From NCBI RefSeq assembly GCF_008831285.2, contig NC_045146.1:12269149-12333148 (forward strand): a stretch of DNA of 64,000 nucleotides, written 5' to 3'. Positions 20,601-31,989 of this stretch are shown in pieces (the stretch's first letter is position 1; every line of letters starts with the position of its first letter). The DNA is from Nymphaea colorata. Lineage: Eukaryota; Streptophyta; Magnoliopsida; Nymphaeales; Nymphaeaceae. The notes below the pieces were generated by a model, which did not search any database, was not told the DNA's origin, and was given only the letters and a program-made list of their open reading frames with translations. The position numbers and the translations under genes were made by a program.

Positions 20601-23600
20601 GAAAAAGGAAAAAAAATAAATAGAAAACGGATTCCAATCCTGGTTTGTAGGAAGCGTTTGGCTTTAGTAAGCACCAAGCTACAAGAAATTTGTGGAACAT
20701 AAAATGCTTAATTGCCGTTTTGCTCACCTCTAGTGGACAATCTTAAAGTGCATTTTAGTGAAAAGATCAATCTTACAACAATTGCAGACAGTAGTTTTTT
20801 CTTCTCAAAATTGCCCGAGAAAAACAGATTAATTTGATAATTGCTGTAATGTAAGATGAATATCTTATGTATCTACGAGACAAATGGACGGCATCTCAAA
20901 TGTTGCTTCTCCTCTTGTGGTGTGTTGGGTTTTGACTATTGCCCACTATTAAAAAATTATGTTTAAAACGTTATAAACTGGTAACCCGAATAAAACGTGA
21001 AATAAAACATATTAAAAAAACATAGAAAAACAAATAGTCATTTCTCATTTTTAAGATTTTGGCCATCTTCTTGTTTTTGTCAAAATATTAATTGCTATAA
21101 AATTTGTCAAAATTTTTTTATGTTTTTCTTCATCAAAAAAAAAAACTTTGCTGTTTTATACCCACATAAAATACTCACGTTGAAAAACAACGATATTAGT
21201 AGTTATAGTTGACATTTGTAGTATAGTTTTGACAGCACTCTGTATTATTGAACTCTTAGAAGCGTTTGGATGCATCCACCTAACTCCAAGCGCCTTATAT
21301 TTTTTGTACTTTTCCCTTTTTTTACCATTAGAATTGACAGATATTGAGTTTTCGGTGAAGATAATTGTCCTGCCACGTGAACAGGGCAATTCACTCAAGC
21401 TCGCTCGGTAGAACTGGATTCGAACTCCACGCTTTGATAAAGAAGTCAAGTTCGAATCGAAAAATGATACTCGATTAAATTTGAGGATGAAAAATACCTA
21501 AAAAGAGCACTTCTTTACTTTTTACCGCAAATAAAAAATTACCTTGATCTCCTTTGAGGTTGGAAACATGCATGCGCAGCATTGTTTTGAACGTTTCGTT
21601 TTATGATAAAAAAAAATATATAATTTTTTATACATGGCTAGACTAAACTCCAACCGAACCTTTTAGATCAAGCTTGGCTGAGCCTAGTTCAAGCGCTCTA
21701 AGCTCCAGCAGAGCAGAGCTCGAGTTAGACAACTCAAGCTCGAATTGTGACTTATGCTCCTCAAGCCGGTCAAGTCAGCTCAGGAACAGCCCTACCCTAC
21801 ATGTGGACAAGGAAAACAGAAATTCACCAAACGATGAGAAGAAATTGGAGACATAATTAGTGCCGGTTACCAAACCGGACAAAAACGCAAGGTAGTAGGT
21901 CTGAACCGGCCTCAGTAAGGTTGATCCGGATCCCTCTTTTTTTTTTTTTGCACTGTTTAGTTCGAAACAAGAAGCTCTGAGCACATTTTTTTTTTCAATT
22001 TCATCCTGACCTATGGGCACTTCAAGCTGTGCCTTCTACCTACTAAAAAGGCATCTTACTCGTTTTTTTCCTGAAGTGCTTTAACTTAATCGTTTTAAAG
22101 TTAGATTCGTCAAATAAATTAATTTTTTCAGTGACAATGAAACACCAAGTGAGCTCCTCGCTTATTCTCAACGCTACTGTTACTTCAGTGAAAGGTATAA
22201 ATGCCTGAGCTATGTTTCAGCCGAGAGGATACCATTGACCACATATTTTGGCTCTGTCCGATCCATTTAGAATTCGCCTCCAGTGCTGATTGCAAAAGAA
22301 TCAATTATCAGGATGACTTGCGGTAAGAACTCAGCTCCTCACCACTAGCGGAGTTAAAATTTTTTTTTTTTAATGAAAACACTCATTCAATACCTATAAT
22401 TTTTTTGGGCACTTACATATATAACAATTAAATATATCAAAATAATAACATATATATTAAACTAATTTTGTGAAGCTGATGTGGGCAACTGCCCACACCA
22501 GTCGCCATGTGGCTGCGCCACTGCTTTCATAGCTTACTAGTAAGTATGATGTGCGAGCAATGACGCTATTTGTAGAATAGAAAAAAATAGACATTCAGTT
22601 CTCTATATGTATAGGAGAAAAAGTAGACATGCTAAGGTTTAGCAACTAAGATTCTTTACCACGTTAACTTCTCCTAAAAAATGGCTTTCGACCTTAATTT
22701 TGGTGGATTAGCTATTTTTTGTCCACCTATATAATAGTGCTGACAATATCAACAATATCAACATGTCATTGGCTATTTATATCGAAGTCACATGAGTGCT
22801 TCAATCACATCTACATAACCATGTCTCCGCACCCGCACCTAGAACGGTCACTTGAACACAATTAGGCATTTTTCTAACTCAAACTTGATCCAAAGTACCT
22901 AATTTTATTTTTTTTTTTAAACTCAGTTTTCATTCCGGTTTTTAGAGTTGTTGTTCATTAACATATAATATTTTATTTATATCACTAGTTTATTTAAATG
23001 TTACTTTCTAAAGTGTTTGTACACATATCTTTATACCCATACCCAAATCATACCCGTGCCTATATATATATAAAATCAGACACTGAAATCCCAAATCAAG
23101 AAGTTGGATTTAATAAAGAAAACAGCATTGATCCATTAGCAATATCTGTAGACATGGTATATACTTTTTCTTAGCAAATGAGATAATTAAATATTCATTT
23201 TGTTTTAACCTTTGGATTCAGTTACATGTAAACATATGGATATGGTTCTTTATTTATGTTATTTGAGTATGTTTTAATTACAAATCATTAAACAATCTTT
23301 CGGTAGTCAAATACTAGTTTATCCACATGCCAAATTCAAAATCTCAGCTCACCAAGGTCCAGGCTAACACACGTTAGTCTAAAACCTATTGTCTATTTTT
23401 CAGTTAAAAGAAAAAAAGAAAATTAGCATGCCAAAAAATGGTTTTGTTTTTTTTTTTTTTCAACCCAATACCATTTTGCCAACAAAGCGATACCACATCT
23501 ACATTGGTTTTGTGAACGGTAGTCAACCTCGTTGTACCAGTGGGTGGGACGTAGGTGACATATATTATGAGTCCATCCACAAAAGCTTTTCATAACAATC

Positions 23601-25130
23601 CACCTATGCCTTGCGTGGTCCTCCTAATATCACCTAATAGAAATCCATGTATGCCTTGTGACAGCCTCCTAATATCACCTAATAAAATCTACCTGTCCCT
23701 TGTGTAGACCCCTTAATATATGGCACAAAGAGGTTTACTGGCACTAAAACCACTGCCTACGAGGGGCAAAATGAAATTGGGTCGACACATACACACACAA
23801 AAAAAATATTGTATGTTAGTTCTTTTAAACTCAAAAATAAATAAATAACAGGTCCCAAATTTCAACTTCGACTAGAAGCCAGCTGCCCAAATTCTGTCTC
23901 TGTTTAGGTAAATATCACCATTTGTTAATAATAAATTTTTATTTTTATTCCATCACTTATGTCTATTATATTTAACATGTTATGGGAAGCTACGTATCCC
24001 AGGTTTATATTATAACTTTCTTTGGGCTGGGAACCCTACTCCGCACTCTAGAACTCTCACCTAGTTGATCTTGTTGAATCGCATCCAGACCCAAAGTAAT
24101 GTTACAGGGACTCACTTCCACCTGGCGAGTCAACGATAATTTTTTGGGTCAGGCTTCATTTTTTTACTGCCTGGAAAAAATGTGCTTAGCTCCAGGTTAG
24201 AGTTCGTTCCACCTAAACCAGGTCAGATTGCGATTCTTAGTGCTAATAAGAAATGGAAGAACTGGTTAAATGGAGTTTTGAAATGGTCATACTGTACACC
24301 TCAGAGTTGCAATGTTTCTGCCATTAGCCTTCCTATTTGATTATGGCAATGTGATCTGTTACTCTCGAGGGCGATTGGTGGGTCTCCGTTAATGAGCAAA
24401 CTCTAAAAGGGAGAATCCTGAGTCTAGGATTGTGATGATTCTACGAATTACGATCTACTAAGAAAGTCCAGTATTGTTCTGTAATCCTCCCTTCCGCAAT
24501 CCGGATGTTTCCTTGTAAGGTGTGCTTAGGTTCTAACGAAGAGGAGGGACCTCCAGTCCTATCTTTGTGGGGAAATAAAGGGCATCCAAGACAAGTCTAC
24601 CTGATCATCAAACAACTTTTGTCGTCATTATGTTCTTACCTTTCTCCTTTGCCTTTTGATGGTGGTGGTGCTGATGGGCGATGGCGGTGCTGTTGTTGCT
24701 CCTGTTGGAGCTGCTGCGCACGCCCATACGTTTCGACTGTAGAGGTATATAATTAGGAGTAGAAAAAACTATGATGGGAAAAAGAAAAAGGTAGAAGCAG
24801 AAGAAAGAGGACGGAAATTATCAGGTTTATGAGTTTTTCACCTTCTCAAAAACCTTTTGAGGCAAGAAAGCGGAAATGTTTCCCCTTCTCCTCGATTATA
24901 TAAGACAAAAGGAAGACTAAACAAAATAATAATGCACAGTCTACCAACTAAACATTGCAACCCACCAACTCGTTTTGAAGGTTTCGTCATGCCACCCTTC
25001 GCTTCTCCGTCAAGGAAGTCATAAATAACATGGTGATATTTTTATCGGTCCATGGTTTTCCTTCTTTTCTATTGGCTTAATTTGAGGCTCATAACTCATT
25101 AAGCATCCGTATTTTCTTTCTACTTCAGAC
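20600..25130. other. AT-rich intergenic DNA without a recognisable gene
   Basis: Contains a MITE-like element (22340-22530), three imperfect 46-bp repeats at 23592-23720 (CCTCCTAATATCACCTAATA), and a CAAGC/GAGC-rich patch at 21650-21800. Open frames such as 24505-24756 show no known domain. Confidence 0.65.
22340..22530. mobile_element. MITE-like element
   Basis: Ends CCACTAGCGGAGTTAAAA and, on the other strand, CAGTGGCGCAGCCACATGG form an imperfect inverted pair. The inside is AT-rich and near the right end holds GTGGGCAACTGCCCAC, an 8-bp inverted repeat. Related pieces lie at 11330, 14010 and 25130. Confidence 0.5.
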
Positions 25131-25580
25131 GGTAGCAGAGGCAGACTAATGTGCGTCACTGCCCACACATCAGCCGACGGAAGTTGTTATAGCTACTTAA
25201 CTTTTATTTATTTAGATATAAGTGCTGCTTAAAGTATAAAATTTAAATTATTCGTGCCCCTTAGCTAGAAATTTCTTGCTCCACACTGACTTCAAACCAG
25301 GGGAGAGATCGCAGTCCTTTTTATGAAAGAAAACCTTATTATCAATGAGGTGTAAATAAAAAAAATATACATGATGAAGGTAGAAACTTCTTAACGTGGT
25401 TCAGCTCAGCCTTACGTCCACGGTCCTGCTTATTCCCTTTTGGAGTTTTCCTGTCTGAGAGAGATGCAGGTCTCGCTATATAATAAGATTATTAACATTT
25501 TACAAATTAAGAGATCGCCTCTCCTGAATGGTTGCTGACCTCAATGAACAGAAAGAGCATGCCAATCTATACCACCAGGC
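25130..25580. mobile_element. MITE-like piece followed by an LTR-retrotransposon fragment
   Basis: 25135-25290 has CAGAGGCAGAC, CACTGCCCACAC and GTGCCCCTTAGCTAGAAATTT as in the MITE-like family. 25320-25580 has AACGTGGTTCAGCTCAGCCTTACGTCCACGG, a motif I know from copia-type plant LTRs. No internal retrotransposon genes adjoin it. Confidence 0.45.
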
Positions 25581-28322
25581 ATATTGGTAATTAGAGATTT
25601 ATATCGGGTACCAAGTTTTAGAAACTGGTCTTCATCCTTACCATGTTGTGTTGTTCTCTTACAAAACCAAGGCTCAAGCCTAAACCAATCGGACGGGACC
25701 TAAGTACATCTTTCCTTGGATATTCGACCTGCATCGCTCTTTTTTTTTTTTTTTACAATCAACTTCGTTTCAAATAGCTTATGATTTAGTGTTTACTTTT
25801 AAATGGGTTAAATCAGTTGAATGTTTAATCCGTTTAAATAAAAAAAAACTTTGATTTCAAAGCCTACAATTATCATCAGCCACACAGCAGTTCAATTCTA
25901 AATTCATAATGCCACATGCAGGCAATAGAACCATCTATATAGATATAATACATATAACTAGGAACCATGCTAGCATCATCAGAATAGTAAAAAGGAAAGA
26001 AAAGGCAATGATGAAAAATACTCACTTCATTTTTCAACTGTATCACGGCATCGTAGATGGCCAATCCTTCGTAATTCATTTTTCTGCATTTTGTTCTCTA
26101 ACAGATCAAACCAAAGCAGCCACCTTAAGAGGCTCAAATAGATAATGGCATCAAGCACTTTCTTGCAAGTTTCATTAAACTGTAAAAAATGGACACAAAT
26201 ATAGAGAGTTTACAATGTTATCACCTGCACCTGGTAACAGAAGTGCAGCAGGAAACTATAATACTTCTACTGCAAAAAGATAAAAAAAGCTGGGCAAGAA
26301 ACACAGCAAATATGAATAGTGTAAAAGACAACAAAGAAGGAGCAGCATATTACTGGCATTGACATGCATATGCAGTATATCTTAGAATCTAAATAGAATG
26401 AAAACACTGCCATGCATATGCAGTTTATTTTAACATGTAAACAGAATGGAAACACTCAGAAATACACGAACCTCATGCTGCTTAGAAAGGCCCACTGACT
26501 AGTAATATATCATGAACACAATAAAATCCAAAGGGAAAATTCGATAACAAAACCCAGAAATCAGCTTCATTTGGACCTGCAGAAGCTCGCTGATTCAGAT
26601 CCATAATTTTGGGCACAACATCAGCTAAAAATGTATTACATACATGCGCTATTGCCGTTTAATGCGTATCTAGCAATAGAAAAGTACCTTCACAAATGAA
26701 AAATGAAAGTACCACTTTATATTCAACTTGGTGAACACCTCTTGAAGAACTTTGAAATTCTGGATCATCATCAAAATTGACCTTAAAAAGTTCATATAGA
26801 GAAAAGAAGAAACATAATGGATAAGAATCTCCACATCGAGCATAAAAAATGAACATAATTGACAAGCAAGGCCAACTTTGCGAGTACAAGGAAAGGATCT
26901 TTCCGTGAGCAAGTGATTATGCCTATAGATGCAGAAGGAAGAAAAAGAAAGAAAAGGGTGTGGAAGGAGGGAAGGAAAGTGGAAAAAGAAAAGTACCATA
27001 GAGGCCTGCAACACAATTGAAGAAGAACAACTGCATGTGAGTCACAAATCAAGGACGTTCAATGAAAAGCATGTTCAACTTTACCACATCCAATTACTTC
27101 TCCAAAATTGTGAAGAGAAATAAGACAGAAAACCCTTAGTATAATACCATGCCCTACCCCGCAACCTTTATCTTAGCTCCCTGCAACCATTAGAATAGAA
27201 CAAGAAAAGCAAACACAAACACAGAGCAAAGTACCATCAGCCAATTCTAGTCCCACATGTACCAAAAGAAGAACATTTGCCTACATAATACCACCAGGCC
27301 ACCGTGAACTGAATAGTGCTTTCCAAGTTTCATTGAAGATGGTTTTTCTCTCATTTTGAATATTCTTATTCAATAAAGAGACGCCATTTTGCCAATGTCC
27401 TCGTGAACGTCTGAATTCAGCCGGCTGCTGAATGTGTATGGATGTTTTTTTTATTTTCTCACTAAAAACTGTGACAAAAGGTGCATCGGCAATGACAATT
27501 GCTTGGCCATGGTTTTTTAGGAACAAAATGCACCTTTTGCGACAGCATTTACAAATTAGAAAGAAAAGACCATCAAGCCACATTCGACTGCTGATTTCAA
27601 TTTTTCTCTCTTTTTACACATATATATGCAAATCACGTCAATATAGCTGACCAAAAACAACTTCTTTTGCTAAAATACTAAAGTCTTCATGATTTATGAA
27701 GGTAAGATGCCTTCTTTTTGAAAATTAATCTGAGTTGCAAGATCCTTTCAGCCAAAATTGAGTTTGCATCTAAGAAGCCAAGTGTACACCTATGCAAAAG
27801 ATGTTTTTTTTTTACCAAGTAGAAAAAATGTAATTTCAGGTTTCCACACAAGATGAGAAAATTTTCATATTCAGAATACTGGTTAGAAGAGATCAACCCA
27901 AGAAACAAGGCAATTTTGCCCACTCTACAAGTTTCCTCCATATTTTCTCCAAGTTTCCTCCATATTTTTTAGGCTCTGCTGCCATGCTCCTTTCTCAGAC
28001 AAGTGATGGAACTATGATTAGCTTCCACGTCACTAACTCTTTTCTAATGCTCAGAGCCTTATCTCTTGTGCAATATGAAAGCAAATCATAACCAAGAAAA
28101 TTGATGAACAAATTATAGAACAAGAGAATAAAGGCCAAGAGATGAAATGTGGGTAATAGCTTAGAACGTGAAATTCATTCTTTTGGCTTTGCAACCAAAA
28201 GACATACCAAGTCGAACATGACTGAATTATGTAAACAACTTTCCAAGCATTTATGGCAGTTTCATAAGTAGTGAATAAAAAGAGAACGCAAAAGCCTTAA
28301 CTTTCATAGAAATCATTTAGCA
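25580..28322. other. Unassigned region with exon-like stretches on the minus strand
   Basis: No family recognised. Three minus-strand stretches look coding: IFNETWKALFSSRWP (27340-27295), DVVPKIMDLNQRASA after a TTTTTAG acceptor and before CTGCAG|GTCC (26627-26580), and MNYEGLAIYDAVIQLKNE before GAA|GTGAGT (about 26079-26026). They could be exons of one gene or remnants; the phases of the last two do not join directly. Confidence 0.3.
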
Positions 28323-31300
28323 ACCTAACTCAATGTTGATCCCGTATCGTACGATACGTATCGTCTCGTTTGAGAAAAACGGTACGATACACCCCCGTAT
28401 CATAAAAAGGGGGTGCATCGGCCCTGTATCGCACGTATCGTATGATACAGGGCCTGTATCGTATGATACAGGGCCTGTATCGTACGATACGGGCTAAAAA
28501 CGCAAAAGGGGGCCCGAGACCTACTTATTCGGCTTCTTTTTAAAATTTTTCTTCCGTTCTTCATTTTTAACGCTTGGATAGTGCCGTGAGGGAGGGCGAT
28601 CGTTCATTTTCACCGTGAAAAACTTGATTTTCATCGTCAAATCGAAGATTAAGTGGTCGATTTGTGCGTGGGTGCTTGATTTTCGTGGGAAGGAAAGGGG
28701 TTTTCTTCATTTCAGACATTTCTTTTTCGTAAGGTATGAAATCTCATGTTCTTACCATGTATTCTTAATTTTTTACCGTATAATCGTAGATGGGAAGACT
28801 TTGAGTGTTTTTCATTAAGTTTACCATAGGATTTCGTTTTTTTTTTTTTTTGAAGATATGGATCCTACATGACAATGGTGAGAAAGGGTGAAGGAGAATG
28901 ACCGTTTGAAACTCAAATGTGGCTTCTGTGGGAAAACATTTTCAGGAGGGATTATTAGAATAAAACACCATTTGGCAGGGACCTCCAAAGATGTGTCTCC
29001 TTGTGTTGGAGGACCAAACAAACCTTTGCCTCCATTTGTGCGTCAACAATGTTTAGATATGTTTCATGCTTTACGTCAAAAGAGAATACAAAAAGAAATT
29101 GAAGATGCAAATGTAGGCTAGAATGTGCCTTTGAAAGATGAAGAAGAAGAGGAAGAAGCTTATGAATGTGATGATGAAGACGATAGCAGTCTAAGAACAG
29201 ATTTGGAGACCTCAAGAGGTAGGGATCGTACAGGAAAAGGGATTATGTATGAAGGAGGTCGATCTGACATAACGGGAAGGAAGAGAAGAGGCACAACAGA
29301 TATTAGGGCCAGGCGTGGTATGCGACCACCTAGTGGTAGAGTTCCTACTGGTACGTCTAGTGTTGGCTCTATTAAGAGTTTTTTCCCTTCATATACCAGC
29401 CCAGGTGGTCAGCCGCAGATTCGTGCTGCTATGACATCTAAAGATATGCTATATCATGCACAAAAGCAGGTAGGAAAATAGTTTTATGATGCATGTATTC
29501 CATTTAATGCAGCTAATTCTTTTCAATTCCAAGCCATGGCAGATGCAATTGCTTTTATAGGCCCCGGATTCAAAATGTCATCATATCATCAGTTGAGGGG
29601 CAAAATTCTTCAGGATACAGTCAAAGAAGTGTCTGAGCATTGCGATGAGTTGAAATTATGTTGGAAGGAAACAGGTTGCTCCATTATGTCAGATGGTTGG
29701 ACTGATACAAGGTCAAGAACACTTGTAAATTTTCTTGTTTATTGCCTTAAAGGTACAATGTTCTTGAAATCTCTTGACTTGTCTGATATTCCTAAGACTG
29801 CTGAGATTTTATTCAATGTTTTTGATAATGTCGTACAAGAAGTTGGACCTGCAAACATTGTACAGTTTATTACAGATAATGCTGCAAATTATAGAGCTGC
29901 AAGAGATTTGTTATTTCAAAAGTATAGAACATTTTATTGGAATCCATGTGTCACTCATTGTGTTAATCTAATGCTTCAAGATCTTAATGAGATGCATGAT
30001 ATGAAATCAGTCATTGACCAATGTCAAGTGGTAACAAAATTTATCTATAATCATGCATATGTATTGAGTTTGATGAGAAAATTTACAAAAAGAGTTGAAT
30101 TAATACGACCTGCACAAACTAGATTTGCCACAAATGTATTGACTGTGCAGAGTGTGGTGAAACAAAGAACTCCTTTGAGACAGATGTTTGCTAGTGAAGA
30201 ATGGGCTGCATATCCACATGCTCATAAAAGAAATGCTTCTTTAGTTGTGGATATTAACGTATTTTGAGAATCATGTGTGAAGCTATTAAAGGTTTGTGTT
30301 CTATTAGTTAAGGTTCTCAGGTTCGTTGACAACGAGGGCAGACCTTCCATAAGGTACTTATATGAGGCTATGGACAAAGCAAAACAAGCAATTCGAGACA
30401 ATTTAAAGGAAAAGAAAAAGTTATATATGCCCATATGGAAGATTATAGATAAAAGGTGGACTGGACAGCTTCATCAACCTCTTCATGCAGCAGTTTATTA
30501 TTTAAATCCTGCAATTAGATTTTCTCCTACATTTAAGGACAGAGAAGTCATGCATGGTTTGTTAGATTGTATTAATGTGTTAGTGGAAGATTCTATAGAA
30601 CAAGATGTTGTGCACAATGAGTTGGATCTATATGATAGTTGTTTTCGGAACATGGGACTACCTGCCGCCGTTCGAGCCAGGACAACGATGCGTCCAGGTA
30701 AATACATAGAAATTTTTAATTTACTTTGCATTTGTTATATTTGATTGTTTTAAAACTTTCACATTGATTTGTTATATTTTTGTTTAGATTTGTGGTGGAA
30801 TAGGTATGGGTTTGATTGTCCAAACCTACCACGTTTTGCAGTCAAAGTCCTCAGCCAGACATGCAGTGCTAGTGGATGCGAAAGGAACTGGAGTGTGTTC
30901 CAACATATCCATAGCAAAAAAAGGAATAGGCTCGAACATGCTCGAACATAAAAGGTTGAATGACCTTGTCTTTGTTCGATATAATATGAGGTTGAAACAA
31001 AGGTAATATAGACATATAGCTTAATTAATGTTTACATTTTTTGTACAATATATTTATATGAAATTATATACTAACAAATTTTCTCTTATTTAATGTAGAG
31101 AATTAAAAAAATCATTAGCAAGGAAACACACATCTCAGTTCGATCCTATCAGCTTGGAAAATTTTGACGATCTAGAGGCATGGATTGAAGAAGAACCAGC
31201 TACAATATTTGATGATGAAGATCTTGAATGCTTCAACCTTGAAGCTGAAGCAACAGAAGGCTTTGTTGATGAAGGAGAGTCTGCTACTGCTGGTGACGGT

Positions 31301-31820
31301 GCTGAATATGTTGGTGAAAATCTTTCAATTCTTGACAATGAAGAAGAAGAAGAAGATGAAGATGAAGATGAAGATTATGAAGATTATGAATGATGAATCA
31401 TGAATGAAAGTCAAGTCAAGAGTGCTTTCATTTTATATGTATCAAAAACTTAAGAGTTATGAATCTATGGTTGTTGATCACTTGATTGAATGTTTTATGA
31501 CTTTATCACTTTATGGCTTATGGCCTTATGCTTTGTTGAATGATATTGTATTATTGTTATGAATTTTGATGTTTATGAATGATGAACGCGTAAGTTTATA
31601 GCAATAATAAGTCTATCATTATCTCAAACATGTTTTCTATGAACAATTTATTATTTTTCTGATTTTTTTATGAATTTTCCGAATTTTTTTAAATTTTTTC
31701 TGATTTATTAATAATTTTTTAAAAAAATTTACGATACGGTTACGATATGTTACGATACGGCGTATCTTAAAGCCAGACCGATACGGCTTACGATACGTGT
31801 TTTACAACATTGACCTAACT
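28323..31820 (+). mobile_element. hAT-superfamily DNA transposon with 8-bp target-site duplication
   Basis: The element spans 28331-31812 (3,482 bp). Its ends are exact 8-bp inverted repeats, CAATGTTG at 28331 and CAACATTG ending at 31812, flanked on both sides by ACCTAACT (28323-28330 and 31813-31820), the 8-bp duplication typical of hAT insertions. Both ends carry many copies of the subterminal motif CGTATCGTACGATACG and variants (28341-28492 and 31731-31800). The interior holds a broken transposase gene. The perfect duplication suggests a fairly recent insertion, but the transposase is dead, so the element would need one supplied in trans. Confidence 0.95.
28859..31393 (+). pseudogene. hAT transposase, inactivated (BED finger, DUF659, dimerisation domain)
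   Basis: The reading order matches plant hAT transposases of the DUF659 type. A BED zinc finger (LKCGFCGKTFSGGIIRIKHH) is at 28906-28970, an acidic linker follows (29128-29200), then a DUF659 core (IMSDGWTDTRSRTLVNFL, FITDNAANYRAARDLLF; 29536-30267), then a second core half (EAMDKAKQAIR..; 30277-30697). A 90-bp intron (30698-30787) leads to the C-terminal dimerisation segment (LSQTCSASGCERNWSVFQ, KKRNRLEH), and a 96-bp intron (31003-31098) to an acidic tail. Lesions: stops near 28873 and 28882 in the first codons, TAG near 29119, TAG near 29479 before FYDACIPF, and TGA at 30265 after INVF; a 10-bp tandem duplication GCTCGAACAT (30930-30949) shifts frame. At least two of the stops (29479, 30265) sit where relatives have tryptophan. 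Confidence 0.93.
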
Positions 31821-31989
31821 AATCTTCTATAGAAATTGCAGTTGCAATTAGCATATGCAACAAACCCTTTAAGCCACTATGTTTCACCTTAGTGGAAGAG
31901 TGAGGTCTCGTAAGTGCATCTAAAGAAGGCAGTCACAAGCATTAATCAATGTCCATTAAAGCATAACAATTTTTGGAAATCATTAAGCA

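Noticed and set aside
28859-31393. An active hAT transposase.
   Set aside because: Several in-frame stops and a 10-bp frame-shifting duplication rule out a full product.
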